A stretch of DNA of 64,000 bases from assembly GCF_026625825.1 (NCBI RefSeq), contig NZ_CP113065.1, forward strand, positions 3,038,001-3,102,000, written 5' to 3'. Below the pieces are notes generated by a model. It was not told the DNA's origin, ran no database searches, and worked only from the letters and a program-made list of their open reading frames with translations. A program made the position numbers and the translations under genes. Positions 53,950 through 62,965 of the stretch are shown piece by piece. The DNA comes from Pseudoxanthomonas sp. SL93. GTDB lineage: Bacteria; Pseudomonadota; Gammaproteobacteria; Xanthomonadales; Xanthomonadaceae. The number at the start of each line of letters is the position of its first letter. Within the stretch, counting starts at the first letter, position 1.

Positions 53950-54966
53950 ATGCTCTTCAAGAATGTCTCCATCGCGGGACTGGCGCATATTGATGCGCCG
54001 CACACGCTGACGTCCGATGAAATCAACACCCGCCTCCAGCCCACGCTGGACCGGTTGGGGATCAAGACCGATGTGCTGAACGACATCGCCGGCGTGCGCG
54101 AGCGTCGCCTCTGGGACGACGACTTCCAGGCGTCCGATGCCGCCACCCTGGCGGCGAAGAAGGCCTTGCTCGACGCCGGCATCGGTGCCGACAAGATCGG
54201 CCTGGTGGTCAACACCTCGGTCAGCCGCGACTACCTGGAGCCGTCCACCGCCAGCATCGTCTGTGGCAACCTGGGCGTGAGCGACCATTGCCAGACCTTC
54301 GACGTCGCCAACGCGTGCCTGGCCTTCATCAACGGCATGGACATCGCCGCCCGCATGCTGGAACGCGGCGAGATCGACTACGCGCTGGTCGTCGACGGCG
54401 AGACCGCCAACCTGGTCTACGAAAAGACCATCGAACGCCTGAACGCCCCGGACATCACCGAACAGCAGTTCCGCGACGAACTCGCCGCACTGACCCTCGG
54501 CTGCGGTGCCGCCGCGATGGTGCTGTCGCGCGTTGAGCTGACGCCCGACGCGCCGCGCTACAAGGGTGGCGTGACCCGTTCGGCGACCGAATGGAACAAG
54601 CTCTGCCGCGGCAACCTGGACCGCATGGTCACCGACACCCGCATGCTGCTGATCGAGGGCATGAAGCTGGCCACCAAGACCTTCGCCGCCGCGAAGATCG
54701 CGCTGGGCTGGGCCGTGGACGAGCTGGACCAGTTCGTCATCCACCAGGTCAGCCGCCCGCACACCCAGGCCTTCATCAAGTCCTTCGGCATCGACCCGAA
54801 GAAGGTCCTGACCATCTTCGCCGAGCATGGCAACATCGGCCCGGCCAGCGTGCCGATCGTGCTGAGCAAGCTCAAGGAACTGGGCAAGCTGAAGAAGGGC
54901 GATCGCATCGCGCTGCTCGGCATCGGCTCCGGCCTGAACTGTTCGATGGCGGAAGTGGTTTGGTAA
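53950..54966 (+). CDS. oleA: OleA, beta-ketoacid-forming thiolase of olefin biosynthesis
   Basis: 338 residues, the length of Xanthomonas campestris OleA, which it resembles closely along its whole length. OleA condenses two fatty acyl-CoAs head to head into a long-chain beta-keto acid, the first step to cis-olefins. Nucleophile Cys123 (DVANACLAFINGMD), the OleA-specific base Glu97 (DYLEPSTAS), and the His/Asn pair in VIHQVSRPH and EHGNIGPAS are present. The glutamate and the neighbours oleB, oleC and oleD distinguish it from FabH, its common misannotation. An intrinsic terminator follows. Confidence 0.96.
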   Translation: MLFKNVSIAGLAHIDAPHTLTSDEINTRLQPTLDRLGIKTDVLNDIAGVRERRLWDDDFQASDAATLAAKKALLDAGIGADKIGLVVNTSVSRDYLEPSTASIVCGNLGVSDHCQTFDVANACLAFINGMDIAARMLERGEIDYALVVDGETANLVYEKTIERLNAPDITEQQFRDELAALTLGCGAAAMVLSRVELTPDAPRYKGGVTRSATEWNKLCRGNLDRMVTDTRMLLIEGMKLATKTFAAAKIALGWAVDELDQFVIHQVSRPHTQAFIKSFGIDPKKVLTIFAEHGNIGPASVPIVLSKLKELGKLKKGDRIALLGIGSGLNCSMAEVVW

Positions 54967-54990
54967 GACCGCGGCAGCACTCGCATCCAG

Positions 54991-55016
54991 GGGCCGGTTC
55001 GCCGGCCCTTTTCTTT
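54991..55016 (+). terminator. Rho-independent terminator between oleA and oleB
   Basis: GGGCCGG, tetraloop TTCG, CCGGCCC, then TTTTCTTT: a strong intrinsic terminator 24 nt after oleA and 17 nt before the oleB ATG. oleB must rely on read-through or its own start. Confidence 0.85.
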
Positions 55017-55033
55017 GACGGCGGCAACGCACC

Positions 55034-55936
55034 ATGAACCTACCCGGCTATCCCTTCACCCCGCATCGCCTCGAAGTGCGCCCCGGCGTGTCGATGAGCT
55101 ATCTCGACGAAGGCCCGCGCGACGGCGACGTGGTGGTGATGCTGCACGGCAACCCCTCGTGGAGCTATTACTGGCGCACGCTGGTGTCGGGCCTATCCCG
55201 CCCGGCCTCGGGCAAGGCGTACCGCTGCATCGTGCCGGACCACGTGGGCATGGGGCTGTCGGACAAGCCGGACGACGACCACTACGACTACACCCTGCAG
55301 TGGCGCGTCGACGACGTGGCCAAGCTGCTGAACCACCTGGGCATCACCGGCCCGGTGACGCTGGCGGTGCACGACTGGGGCGGCATGGTCGGTTTCGGCT
55401 GGGCGCTGACGCATGCCGCGCAGGTCAAGCGGCTGGTGATCACCAACACCGCCGCGTTCCCGATGCCCCAGGCGAAGAAGATGCCGTGGCAGATCGCGCT
55501 GGGGCGCGACTCGCGGTTCGGCGCCTTCATCATCCGCGCGTTCAATGCGTTTTCCAGTGGCGCTTCCTGGCTGGGCGTGGAGCGGCGCATGCCGGCCGAC
55601 GTGCGCCGCGCCTACGTGTCGCCGTACAACAGCTGGAAGAACCGCATCAGCACGGTGCGCTTCATGCAGGACATCCCGCTGGGGCCGCAGGACCGCGCAT
55701 GGGCGCTGCTCGACGAAGCCGGGCGCCGCCTGCACGACTTCGCCGACCGGCCCGCGTTCCTGGCGTGGGGGTTGAAGGACTTCGTGTTCGACCACCACTT
55801 CCTGGCCGGTTTCCGCGCGGCGCTGCCGCAGGCCGAAGTGCATGCGTATGAAGATGCCGGCCATTACGTGCTGGAAGACAAGCACGAACTGCTGGTGCCG
55901 CTGATCCGCGATTTCCTGCAGCGCCATCCGCTGTAG
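55034..55936 (+). CDS. oleB: OleB, beta-lactone decarboxylase (alpha/beta hydrolase)
   Basis: 300 residues. Haloalkane-dehalogenase-like fold: LHGNPSWSYYWRTL oxyanion region, DHVGMGLSDKP, nucleophile Asp114 in AVHDWGGMVG, and the catalytic His277 in AGHYVLED. In ole clusters this protein decarboxylates the cis-beta-lactone made by OleC to the cis-olefin; dehalogenase annotation would be wrong in this setting. It assembles with OleC and OleD in X. campestris. Its stop codon lies in a GTAGC hairpin and the next gene is on the other strand. Confidence 0.93.
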   Translation: MNLPGYPFTPHRLEVRPGVSMSYLDEGPRDGDVVVMLHGNPSWSYYWRTLVSGLSRPASGKAYRCIVPDHVGMGLSDKPDDDHYDYTLQWRVDDVAKLLNHLGITGPVTLAVHDWGGMVGFGWALTHAAQVKRLVITNTAAFPMPQAKKMPWQIALGRDSRFGAFIIRAFNAFSSGASWLGVERRMPADVRRAYVSPYNSWKNRISTVRFMQDIPLGPQDRAWALLDEAGRRLHDFADRPAFLAWGLKDFVFDHHFLAGFRAALPQAEVHAYEDAGHYVLEDKHELLVPLIRDFLQRHPL

Positions 55937-55955
55937 CGCGCCGCGCGCGGGCTAC
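55933..55955. repeat. GTAGC..GCTAC hairpin between convergent oleB and YkgJ-type gene
   Basis: GTAGCGCGC and GCGCGGGCTAC pair with one bulge; the oleB stop codon (TAG) is part of the stem. It resembles the larger repeat after sodC, in which a stop codon is again inside the arm. Candidate REP-type element and bidirectional terminator. Confidence 0.45.
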
Positions 55956-56287
55956 GTCCGCCAGTCCTCCGGCGTCAGCGGCCGCAGTCCGTACGCGGCG
56001 CGCGCGCGATCGCACTGCGGGCTGGCTTCGCCATGTTCCCAGGCGGCGTCCAGGTCGCGGCAGGCCGACGGCCGCTGCGGATAGATGCCGCAATGCGCGT
56101 CACGTCCCACCTCGCCCTGCAGCGCCACGCAGCGTGGCTGCGCGGCCCAGGTGCCGCGCATGACCAGCCGGTGCGGGCCGAAGGGCTCGGTGAACGCCTC
56201 CGGCGTGCCGTACACCTCCGTCTCCGACCAGTGCAGGCTGACACGGTAGTGCGCGCAGCAGGCGCCGCAGGACAGGCAGGGATGCAT
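55952..56287 (-). CDS. YkgJ-family cysteine-cluster protein
   Basis: 111 residues from MHPCLSCGACCAHYRVS; a longer start adds 23 unlikely residues. The Cys pattern CLSCGACC, RCVAL, HCGIYPQRPSACRDL and QCDRAR matches the YkgJ zinc/iron-chelating (UPF0153) family. Metal binding is inferred; biological role unknown. It is inserted on the opposite strand between oleB and oleC, so it splits the olefin cluster. Nothing ties it functionally to olefin synthesis except position. Confidence 0.85.
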   Translation of the reverse strand: MHPCLSCGACCAHYRVSLHWSETEVYGTPEAFTEPFGPHRLVMRGTWAAQPRCVALQGEVGRDAHCGIYPQRPSACRDLDAAWEHGEASPQCDRARAAYGLRPLTPEDWRT

Positions 56288-56364
56288 GGGCGCAGGCGCG
56301 GCGCTGACGAGGGAAGGGACGCATTCTGCCAACGTCGTTGGCTGACGCAAGCCCATCCAGCAGC

Positions 56365-56370
56365 GACAAT
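56365..56370 (+). promoter_or_regulatory. -10 element (GACAAT) of oleC, leaderless arrangement
   Basis: GACAAT is followed by GGGCGG and the oleC ATG, a 6-nt gap. The purine-rich GGGCGG is too close to serve as a Shine-Dalgarno, so oleC-oleD probably start from a leaderless message independent of oleA and oleB. Confidence 0.45.
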
Positions 56371-56376
56371 GGGCGG

Positions 56377-58023
56377 ATGAGTGAACCCTGCAACATCGCC
56401 GCCAGCCTGCCGCGCCTCGCCCGGGAACAGCCCGACCGCGTCGCCATGCATTGCCCCGACGGCGCCGGCCGCTACACCAGCGCGCTGACCTACGCCCAGC
56501 TGGATGCGCGCAGCGATGCCATCGCCGCCGGGCTGGCCCGGTACGGCATCGTGCGCGGCACGCGCACCGTGGTGATGGTGCGGCCTTCGCCGGCGTTCTT
56601 CCTGCTGATGTTCGCGTTGTTCAAGGCCGGTGCCGTGCCGGTGCTGGTGGACCCCGGCATCGACCGGCGCGCGCTGAAGCAGTGCCTGGACGAAGCCGAG
56701 CCGGACGCCTTCATCGGCATCCCGCTGGCGCAGCTGGCACGCGTGCTGCTGGGCTGGGCGCGCAGCGCGACCAAGCTCGTCACCGTCGGCACGCGCTACG
56801 CCTGGGGCGGCACCACGTTGGCGAAGATCGAAGCGCGCGGCGCCGGTGCCGGTCCGCAGCTGGCGGCCACCGCGCCGGATGACATCGCCAGCATCCTGTT
56901 CACCAGCGGCTCCACCGGCGTGCCGAAGGGCGTGGTCTACCGGCAGCGCCACTTCGTCGCCCAGATCGACCTGCTGCGCGACGCGTTCGGCATGCAGCCG
57001 GGCGGCGTCGACCTGCCCACGTTTCCGCCGTTCGCGCTGTTCGATCCGGCGCTGGGGCTGACGTCGGTCATTCCCGACATGGATCCCACGCGACCGGCCA
57101 GGGCCCATCCGAACAAGCTGCATGCGGCCATCGCACAGTTCGGCGTGACCCAGCTGTTCGGCTCGCCGGCGTTGATGAAGGTGCTCGCCGACCACGGCGC
57201 GCCGTTGCCCACCGTGCAGCGCGTGACGTCGGCCGGCGCGCCGGTGCCGCCCGACGTCGTCGCGACGATCCGCGCGCTGCTGCCTGAGACCGCGCAGTTC
57301 TGGACGCCGTACGGCGCCACCGAATGCCTGCCCGTGGCCGTCATCGAAGGCCGCGAACTGCAGGACACGCGCGCGGCGACGGAAGCCGGCGCCGGCACCT
57401 GCGTGGGCCGTGCGGTACCGCCCAACGAGGTGCGCATCATCCGCATCGACGACGCGCCCCTTCCCGACTGGTCGGGCGTGCAGGTGCTGCCCGCGGGCGA
57501 AGTGGGCGAGATCACCGTCGCCGGTCCCACCGCCACCGATGCCTACTTCCGCCGCGATGCCGCCACGCGCGCGGCGAAGATCCGCGAGACGGGCCCCGAT
57601 GGCGTCGAGCGCATCGTGCACCGCATGGGCGACGTCGGTTACTTCGATGGCGACGGCCGCCTCTGGTTCTGTGGCCGCAAGACGCAGCGCGTCGAAACGG
57701 CGGACGGCCCGCTGTACACCGAACAGGTCGAGCCCGTGTTCAACACGCATCCTGCGATCCGCCGCACCGCGCTGGTCGGCGTGGGCGAACCCGGACGGCG
57801 ACGCCCCGTGCTCTGCTACGAACTGCAGCCGGCGGCGTCGGCCGCGGATCGCCAGGGCATCGTGGCCGCGCTGGCCGCCATCGCCGCGGCGCACGCGCAT
57901 ACCGCGCGCATCGATACCTTCCTGTGCCACCCGGCATTCCCCGTGGACATCCGCCACAACGCCAAGATCGGCCGCGAGAAGCTGGCCGCCTGGGCAACGC
58001 ACCAACTGGAGAAGCGCGCGTGA
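56377..58023 (+). CDS. oleC: OleC, beta-lactone synthetase (AMP-dependent synthetase fold)
   Basis: 548 residues from [18 protein letters not shown]-superfamily motifs: ATP-binding [27 protein letters not shown] (A5), [18 protein letters not shown] (A7/A8) and a C-terminal domain with the Lys region [10 protein letters not shown]. In ole clusters it uses ATP to close the beta-hydroxy acid from OleA/OleD into a cis-beta-lactone. An acyl-CoA ligase annotation would be the usual error. Its TGA overlaps the oleD GTG. Confidence 0.94.
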   Translation: MSEPCNIAASLPRLAREQPDRVAMHCPDGAGRYTSALTYAQLDARSDAIAAGLARYGIVRGTRTVVMVRPSPAFFLLMFALFKAGAVPVLVDPGIDRRALKQCLDEAEPDAFIGIPLAQLARVLLGWARSATKLVTVGTRYAWGGTTLAKIEARGAGAGPQLAATAPDDIASILFTSGSTGVPKGVVYRQRHFVAQIDLLRDAFGMQPGGVDLPTFPPFALFDPALGLTSVIPDMDPTRPARAHPNKLHAAIAQFGVTQLFGSPALMKVLADHGAPLPTVQRVTSAGAPVPPDVVATIRALLPETAQFWTPYGATECLPVAVIEGRELQDTRAATEAGAGTCVGRAVPPNEVRIIRIDDAPLPDWSGVQVLPAGEVGEITVAGPTATDAYFRRDAATRAAKIRETGPDGVERIVHRMGDVGYFDGDGRLWFCGRKTQRVETADGPLYTEQVEPVFNTHPAIRRTALVGVGEPGRRRPVLCYELQPAASAADRQGIVAALAAIAAAHAHTARIDTFLCHPAFPVDIRHNAKIGREKLAAWATHQLEKRA

Positions 58024-59021
58024 AGATCCTCGTGACCGGCGGCGGTGGTTTCCTGGGGCAGGCGCTGTGCCGCGGACTGGTCGAGCGCGGGCACCACGTC
58101 ATCAGTTTCAACCGTGGCCACTACCCGGCGCTCGGCGAGCTGGGCGTCGGGCAGGTGCAGGGCGACCTGGCCGATGCGCACGCGGTGATGCACGCCGCGG
58201 ACGGCGTCGATGCGATCTTCCACAACGCCGCCAAGGCCGGCGCGTGGGGCAGCTACCGCAGTTACCACGACGCCAACGTGGTGGGCACGCAGAACGTGCT
58301 GGACGCCTGCCATCGCCACGGCATCGGCCGCCTGGTGTACACCTCCACGCCCAGCGTGACGCATCGCGCGACGTATCCGGTGGAAGGCGGCACGGCCGAC
58401 AGCGTGCCGTATGGCGAAGGCTTCAAGGCGCCGTATGCCACCACCAAGACGATCGCCGAAAAGGCCGTGCTGGCCGCCAACGGCGCGGCCCTCGCCACCG
58501 TCGCGCTGCGGCCGCGCCTGATCTGGGGTCCCGGCGACCACCAGATCCTGCCGCGCCTGGTGTCGCGCGCCCGCGCCGGACGCCTGCGCATCGTCGGCAG
58601 CGGCGAGAACCACGTGGACACCACCTATATCGACAACGCCGCGCAGGCGCACTTCGATGCGTTCGACCATCTGGTGCCGGGCGCGGCCTGCGCGGGCAAG
58701 GCGTATTTCATCTCCAACGGCCAGCCCTGGCCGATGCGCAGGTTGTTGAACGCGCTGCTGGAAACCGCCGGCGTGCCACCGGTGGAGCGCCACCTGTCGT
58801 TCAAGGCCGCGTTCCGCATCGGCGCCGTGTGCGAAGCGTTGTGGACCGTGCTGCCGTTGAAGGGCGAGCCGCCGATGACGCGCTTCCTGGCCGAACAGCT
58901 CAGCACGGCGCACTGGTACGACATGGGGCCGGCGCGTCGCGATTTCGGCTACCAGCCGCGCGTGACGATGGAAGCAGGCCTCGAGCGCCTGCGCGCCTGG
59001 CTGCGCGATCACCCGCTGTAG
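58020..59021 (+). CDS. oleD: OleD, NADPH-dependent 2-alkyl-3-ketoacid reductase
   Basis: 333 residues from a GTG that overlaps the oleC stop (GTGA). Extended SDR of the 3-beta-hydroxysteroid-dehydrogenase type: [11 protein letters not shown] at residues 6-16, [10 protein letters not shown], active-site region YTSTPSVTH and Tyr-x3-Lys in [11 protein letters not shown], then [12 protein letters not shown]. It reduces the OleA beta-keto acid to the beta-hydroxy acid for OleC. Last gene of the cluster; a GC-rich hairpin (GCGGGCTTCGCCCCGC) follows the stop codon. Confidence 0.94.
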   Translation: MKILVTGGGGFLGQALCRGLVERGHHVISFNRGHYPALGELGVGQVQGDLADAHAVMHAADGVDAIFHNAAKAGAWGSYRSYHDANVVGTQNVLDACHRHGIGRLVYTSTPSVTHRATYPVEGGTADSVPYGEGFKAPYATTKTIAEKAVLAANGAALATVALRPRLIWGPGDHQILPRLVSRARAGRLRIVGSGENHVDTTYIDNAAQAHFDAFDHLVPGAACAGKAYFISNGQPWPMRRLLNALLETAGVPPVERHLSFKAAFRIGAVCEALWTVLPLKGEPPMTRFLAEQLSTAHWYDMGPARRDFGYQPRVTMEAGLERLRAWLRDHPL

Positions 59022-59226
59022 GGCGGGCTTCGCCCCGCATCGCGCGCAGCCACTGCCCGCGTGCCGCCGTGCAGCGGCAGCCCGCGTGTTCTTCACGCAT
59101 GGCTCACGACGCTTAAGCGCATCCATCTGGCGGAGTACGACACTCACGCCGTCATGACTTGATTCCTCCCAGCATGGGCCACGTCAATCCCGGCCGACCC
59201 CTGGCCACCTGCCACAAGGAGTTCCC

Positions 59227-59385
59227 ATGCTGCGCTACGCCATCATCTTCTTCGTCATCGCCCTGATCGCCGCCGTGCTCGGTTTCAGCGGTATCGCCGG
59301 CGCCGCCACCAACATCGCGTGGGTGCTGTTCGTCGTCTTCGTGATCCTGGCGATCATTTCCCTGCTGCGCGGCAAGCGGGTCTGA
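59227..59385 (+). CDS. DUF1328 (YtjA-type) small membrane protein
   Basis: 52 residues: [38 protein letters not shown], then [14 protein letters not shown]. Two membrane helices joined by a GIAG turn and a basic tail match the DUF1328/YtjA family exactly in length and pattern. AAGGAG lies before the ATG. These proteins are often stress- or stationary-phase-induced; function unknown. It stands alone, with 205 nt upstream holding only the oleD hairpin and, presumably, its promoter. Confidence 0.88.
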   Translation: MLRYAIIFFVIALIAAVLGFSGIAGAATNIAWVLFVVFVILAIISLLRGKRV

Positions 59386-59455
59386 CGTCACCGACCTGTA
59401 CTGACCGTCCCGCGCCCCTCGCGATCTCCGCGGAAGGGGCGCGGGCCTTTGCCGC

Positions 59456-59461
59456 TAGAAT
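59456..59461 (+). promoter_or_regulatory. -10 element (TAGAAT) of ubiJ, leaderless arrangement
   Basis: TAGAAT is 6 nt before the ubiJ ATG (TAGAATGGCGGCATG) with no Shine-Dalgarno, so transcription would start at the ATG. Confidence 0.55.
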
Positions 59462-59467
59462 GGCGGC

Positions 59468-60124
59468 ATGAACCCGCCCCTGTTCGATCTGTCCCCGTTC
59501 GATGCCCTGAAGCCCGTTGCGGGTCGCGCGCTGGAAACCGCGCTCAACCATGCACTGACGCTGGACCCGGACACGCAGGCGGCACTCGCGGCGATGGAAG
59601 GCCGGCGCATCCAGCTGAAGATCGACGCCCCGGCGCTGGCGATGGACATCATCGTCGGCGGCGGCCAGCTGCAGGTGGGCCCTGCCAGCGAAGTCGCCGA
59701 ACCCGACCTGGCCGTGCACAGCACGCTCGGGGGATTGCTGGGCCAGCTTCCTTTCTTCCGCCGCGACCACGCCACCCCCGTGGGGCGTGTGCGCGTGTCC
59801 GGCGATGCCGAGCTGGCGCGCCGCCTGCAGACGCTGGCGACGCGGTTCGATCCCGACTGGTCGCTGCCTTTCACGCGCGTGTTCGGCGACGTGATCGGCG
59901 TGCAGCTGGCCAACGCCGCGCGCAGCGCGCTGCAGCAGGCGCAGGTCGCCGCGGCCAACCTGGCGGAAAGCGCCGCCGAGTACGTCACCGAGGAATCACG
60001 CGACGTGGTGGGGCGCGCCGAACTCAACGCCTTCCATGACGACGTGGACGCCATCCGCGACGACGTGGAGCGCCTCGCCGTGCGCGTCGGCCGCCTGGCC
60101 GCGCGCGTGGAGCACGCCGCATGA
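59468..60124 (+). CDS. ubiJ: Ubiquinone biosynthesis accessory factor UbiJ (SCP2 domain)
   Basis: 218 residues. The N-terminal ~120 residues form an SCP2 lipid-binding domain (LALDPDTQ-like start, [38 protein letters not shown]), and the C-terminal part is helical with a coiled coil ([22 protein letters not shown]), as in UbiJ. UbiJ with UbiK helps organise the soluble Ubi complex that modifies ubiquinone intermediates. The stop overlaps the ubiB ATG (ATGA), supporting the call; ubiE, which often precedes it, is not here. Confidence 0.88.
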   Translation: MNPPLFDLSPFDALKPVAGRALETALNHALTLDPDTQAALAAMEGRRIQLKIDAPALAMDIIVGGGQLQVGPASEVAEPDLAVHSTLGGLLGQLPFFRRDHATPVGRVRVSGDAELARRLQTLATRFDPDWSLPFTRVFGDVIGVQLANAARSALQQAQVAAANLAESAAEYVTEESRDVVGRAELNAFHDDVDAIRDDVERLAVRVGRLAARVEHAA

Positions 60125-61779
60125 GGCCGGTCCTGCGGGCCAGCAAGATCGGCCGCGTGCTGCTGCGTTACCGGCTGGACGACCTGCTGGACGGCACCCC
60201 CGCCGAGCGCTGGCTGAAACTGGCGCGGCCGTTCGTGCCGCGCGCCTCGGCCGAGATCGCGGCGCAACCGCGCGGCGCGCGCCTGCGCCTGGCGCTGCAG
60301 GACCTGGGGCCGATCTTCGTCAAATTCGGGCAGATCCTGTCCACCCGCCGCGACCTGATCCCGCCCGACGTGGCGGTGGAACTGGCGCTGCTGCAGGACC
60401 GGGTGAAACCGTTCGACGGCGAGGCCGCGCGCCGCATCGTCGAACAGGCGCTCGGTCAGCCGATCGGCACGTCCTTCGAATCGTTCGACACCACGCCGCT
60501 GGCCTCGGCATCCATCGCGCAGGTGCACGGGGCCACGCTGCCCGGTGGCCGCGAAGTGGTGGTGAAGGTGCTGCGGCCCGACATCGAGAAGCAGATCGCC
60601 GCCGACATCTCGCTGCTCAATTCCGTGGCGGCCCTGGTCGACCGCGCGCATCCCAGCGCCGACAAGATCCGCCCGCGCGAGATCGTCGCCGAGATCGAAT
60701 CCACCCTCGCCGCCGAGCTGGACCTGCAGCGCGAGGGCGCCAACGCCAGCGTCATGCGGCGCTTCTGGAAGGATTCGCCCGACCTGTACGTGCCGGAAGT
60801 GATCTGGTCGCACACGGCCGAACGCGCGTTGACGATGGAACGCGTGCACGGCATTCCGTCCGACGACATCGCCGCGCTGGACGCCGCCGGCATCGACCGC
60901 AAGGCGCTGGCCGCCAAGGGCGTGCGCGTGTTCTACACGCAGGTTTTCCGCGACAACTTCTTCCACGCCGACGCGCACGCCGGCAACATCTGGGTGGACA
61001 GCGACCCGGCGCGCCGGGCCGATCCACGCTTCATCGCGCTGGATTTCGGCATCACCGGCCAGCTGTCGCAGGAAGACCAGTACTACCTGGCCGAGAACTT
61101 CATGGCCATCTTCAACAAGGACTACCGGCGCATCGCCGAGCTGCACGTGGAGGCGGGCTGGATGCCGGCCACGGTGCGCATCGACGAACTCGAAGCGGCG
61201 GCGCGCTCGGTCTGCGAGCCGTACTTCACCCGTCCGCTGTCGGAGATCTCGCTGGCCGAGGTGCTGCTCAAGCTTTTCCGCACCGCGCAGAAGTACGAAC
61301 TGACCCTGCAGCCGCAGCTGATCCTGCTGCAGAAGACCCTGCTCAACATCGAAGGCGTCGGCCGGCTGATGGACCCGCAGCTGGACATCTGGGCGGTGGC
61401 CAAGCCGGTGCTCGAGCGCATCCTGATCGAACGCTACAGCCCGCAGCGCGCCGTGCTGGAACTGCGCAAGCGCCTGCCCGAGATCATGACCCATGCGCCC
61501 GACATGCCGCGCCTGGTGCACGCGTGGCTGACGCAGCAGGTCAACGGCAAGCACGAGCTGGCGATGCGCTCGCGCGACCTGGCCGAGCTCACCCAGATCA
61601 TGAACGGCATGCAGCGCCGCGTGGTCGCCGCCATCCTGGGCGTGGGCCTGCTGATCGTCGCGGCGGTGCTGTACGGCTTCGAAGCCGGCGGCCCGCGCAT
61701 CTTGTCCATTCCCGCGTCCTCGTGGATCGCCGGCATCGGTGGCCTGTGGGCACTGCTGGCGGCGTGGCCGCGACGCTGA
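60121..61779 (+). CDS. ubiB: Ubiquinone biosynthesis protein UbiB (atypical ABC1/ADCK kinase)
   Basis: 552 residues. The family-specific KxGQ motif is Lys68-Phe-Gly-Gln71 ([15 protein letters not shown]); an Ala-rich nucleotide loop ([11 protein letters not shown]), [10 protein letters not shown] with the ATP-binding Lys, the catalytic-loop [10 protein letters not shown] and the DFG in [10 protein letters not shown] follow. Two C-terminal helices ([17 protein letters not shown] and [17 protein letters not shown]) anchor it in the inner membrane. It is an ATPase needed for aerobic ubiquinone synthesis, probably by extracting membrane-bound precursors. Confidence 0.95.
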   Translation: MRPVLRASKIGRVLLRYRLDDLLDGTPAERWLKLARPFVPRASAEIAAQPRGARLRLALQDLGPIFVKFGQILSTRRDLIPPDVAVELALLQDRVKPFDGEAARRIVEQALGQPIGTSFESFDTTPLASASIAQVHGATLPGGREVVVKVLRPDIEKQIAADISLLNSVAALVDRAHPSADKIRPREIVAEIESTLAAELDLQREGANASVMRRFWKDSPDLYVPEVIWSHTAERALTMERVHGIPSDDIAALDAAGIDRKALAAKGVRVFYTQVFRDNFFHADAHAGNIWVDSDPARRADPRFIALDFGITGQLSQEDQYYLAENFMAIFNKDYRRIAELHVEAGWMPATVRIDELEAAARSVCEPYFTRPLSEISLAEVLLKLFRTAQKYELTLQPQLILLQKTLLNIEGVGRLMDPQLDIWAVAKPVLERILIERYSPQRAVLELRKRLPEIMTHAPDMPRLVHAWLTQQVNGKHELAMRSRDLAELTQIMNGMQRRVVAAILGVGLLIVAAVLYGFEAGGPRILSIPASSWIAGIGGLWALLAAWPRR

Positions 61780-61890
61780 GCGCAGCGCGCTGTTTCACGG
61801 CCGCGCGTTGACACGACGGCAACGTTTCCTTCGCGCCGCGTGCGCGCATGCCACGCTACGGTGAAGGCTCATCCGCACGGAGCCTCCCCC

Positions 61891-62457
61891 ATGACCCATC
61901 TCACCGGCAAGCGCATCGCCATCCTCGCCACCGACGGCTTCGAACAGTCCGAACTTCTGGAACCCCTGCACGCATTGCGCGCACACGGCGCGCAGGTCGA
62001 TGTGGTGGCGCCGCAGCCGGGCGCCATCCAGGGATTCAAGCATTTCGAGAAGGGCGACCGCGTCGACGTCGACTACGTGCTGTCGGACGTCAATGCGAAA
62101 GCGTACGACGCGCTGGTGATTCCCGGCGGCCTGTTCAATCCCGATGCATTGCGCGTGGACGAGCAGGCGCTGGCGTTCACCCGTGGTTTCTTCCAGGCGG
62201 GCAAGCCGGTCGGCGCGATCTGCCACGGGCCCTGGGTGCTGGCCAACGCCGACGTGCTGCAGGGCCGCACCGTCACCTCGGTGCCCAACATCCGCAAAGA
62301 CCTGGAAAACGCCGGCGCCCAGTGGAAGGACGACGAGGTCATCGTCGACAAGGGCCTGGTCACCAGCCGCACGCCGAAGGACCTGCCGGCGTTCTGCGCC
62401 AAGCTGGTGGAAGAGATCGCGGAAGGTCAGCACGGCGGGCAACGCCGGTCGGCGTAA
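61891..62457 (+). CDS. DJ-1/PfpI family protein (YhbO/YajL-like)
   Basis: 188 residues from MTHLTGKRIAILATDGFEQSE; the upstream in-frame extension lacks support. The nucleophile elbow is Cys111-His112 in VGAICHGPWVL, with Glu18 in DGFEQSEL, and VIPGGLFNPDALR marks the fold. Closest to the PfpI/YhbO branch, reported as stress-protective glyoxalase/deglycase or peptidase; activity is debated. Monocistronic, convergent with an unknown exported protein. Confidence 0.88.
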   Translation: MTHLTGKRIAILATDGFEQSELLEPLHALRAHGAQVDVVAPQPGAIQGFKHFEKGDRVDVDYVLSDVNAKAYDALVIPGGLFNPDALRVDEQALAFTRGFFQAGKPVGAICHGPWVLANADVLQGRTVTSVPNIRKDLENAGAQWKDDEVIVDKGLVTSRTPKDLPAFCAKLVEEIAEGQHGGQRRSA

Positions 62458-62478
62458 CCCGCGGTCCCGCGTCGTTCT

Positions 62479-62880
62479 TCAGCGTGGCGATGCGCGGCCG
62501 GCGGACCTGCCGTCCGCCGGCGCACAGCGCGGCAGCGGCAGCGGCCCGTACACCTTCGTCGTGCCCGCGAAGCCGCCCTGTTCCACCACGTGCACCGTGC
62601 GCGCCACTTCATCCACGTGGAGGAACTGCTGGTAGCCATCGGCGATGATGCCGTTGTCCGACAGCAACGCACCCATCGCGTCCTGCTGACCCGCAGGCAA
62701 CGCGGCGCTCACCGGCCACGGCTGCCGGATGCCGTAGGGACTGACGAAGGGCTTCAGCCGGCGCGCCACGCAGTCGATCACCGGTGCGCTGGCGCCGACC
62801 GAGCGGTCCAGATAGTTCGGGTCGCGTGCCTGGCCCTGGCCGGAGGCCAGCGCGAATGCGACGGTGATGATCAACGACAT
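62479..62880 (-). CDS. Small exported protein of unknown function
   Basis: 133 residues. MSLIITVAFALASGQGQARD looks like a short signal peptide. The mature part has two Cys (VIDCVARRLKPF and LPRCAPAD) that could form a disulphide, a Pro/Gly-rich middle (YGIRQPWPVSAALPAGQQ) and VDEVARTVHVVEQGG. Gene and codon pattern look coding (strong third-position GC), but I recognise no family. AAAGAGA lies about 6 nt before ATG. It diverges from the endonuclease/phosphatase gene. Confidence 0.6.
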   Translation of the reverse strand: MSLIITVAFALASGQGQARDPNYLDRSVGASAPVIDCVARRLKPFVSPYGIRQPWPVSAALPAGQQDAMGALLSDNGIIADGYQQFLHVDEVARTVHVVEQGGFAGTTKVYGPLPLPRCAPADGRSAGRASPR

Positions 62881-62932
62881 GGCGATCTCTTTTGAGAAGG
62901 GGCGGATGACGTCTGCTGCAATGACCGGATCC

Positions 62933-62938
62933 TATACT
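62933..62938 (+). promoter_or_regulatory. -10 element (TATACT) of the endonuclease/phosphatase gene
   Basis: TATACT (5 of 6 to consensus) lies 27 nt before the ATG. No clear -35 at 17 nt. Confidence 0.45.
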
Positions 62939-62965
62939 GGGGGTCCAACCATCGGGTGGTCATGC

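Noticed and set aside
53950..54966. FabH-type ketoacyl-ACP synthase
   Set aside because: The active-site glutamate, close match to X. campestris OleA and the oleB, oleC, oleD neighbours identify it as OleA.
55975..58005. A 676-codon minus-strand frame opposite oleC
   Set aside because: Antisense shadow of the GC-rich oleC gene. The real minus-strand gene here is only the short YkgJ-type one.
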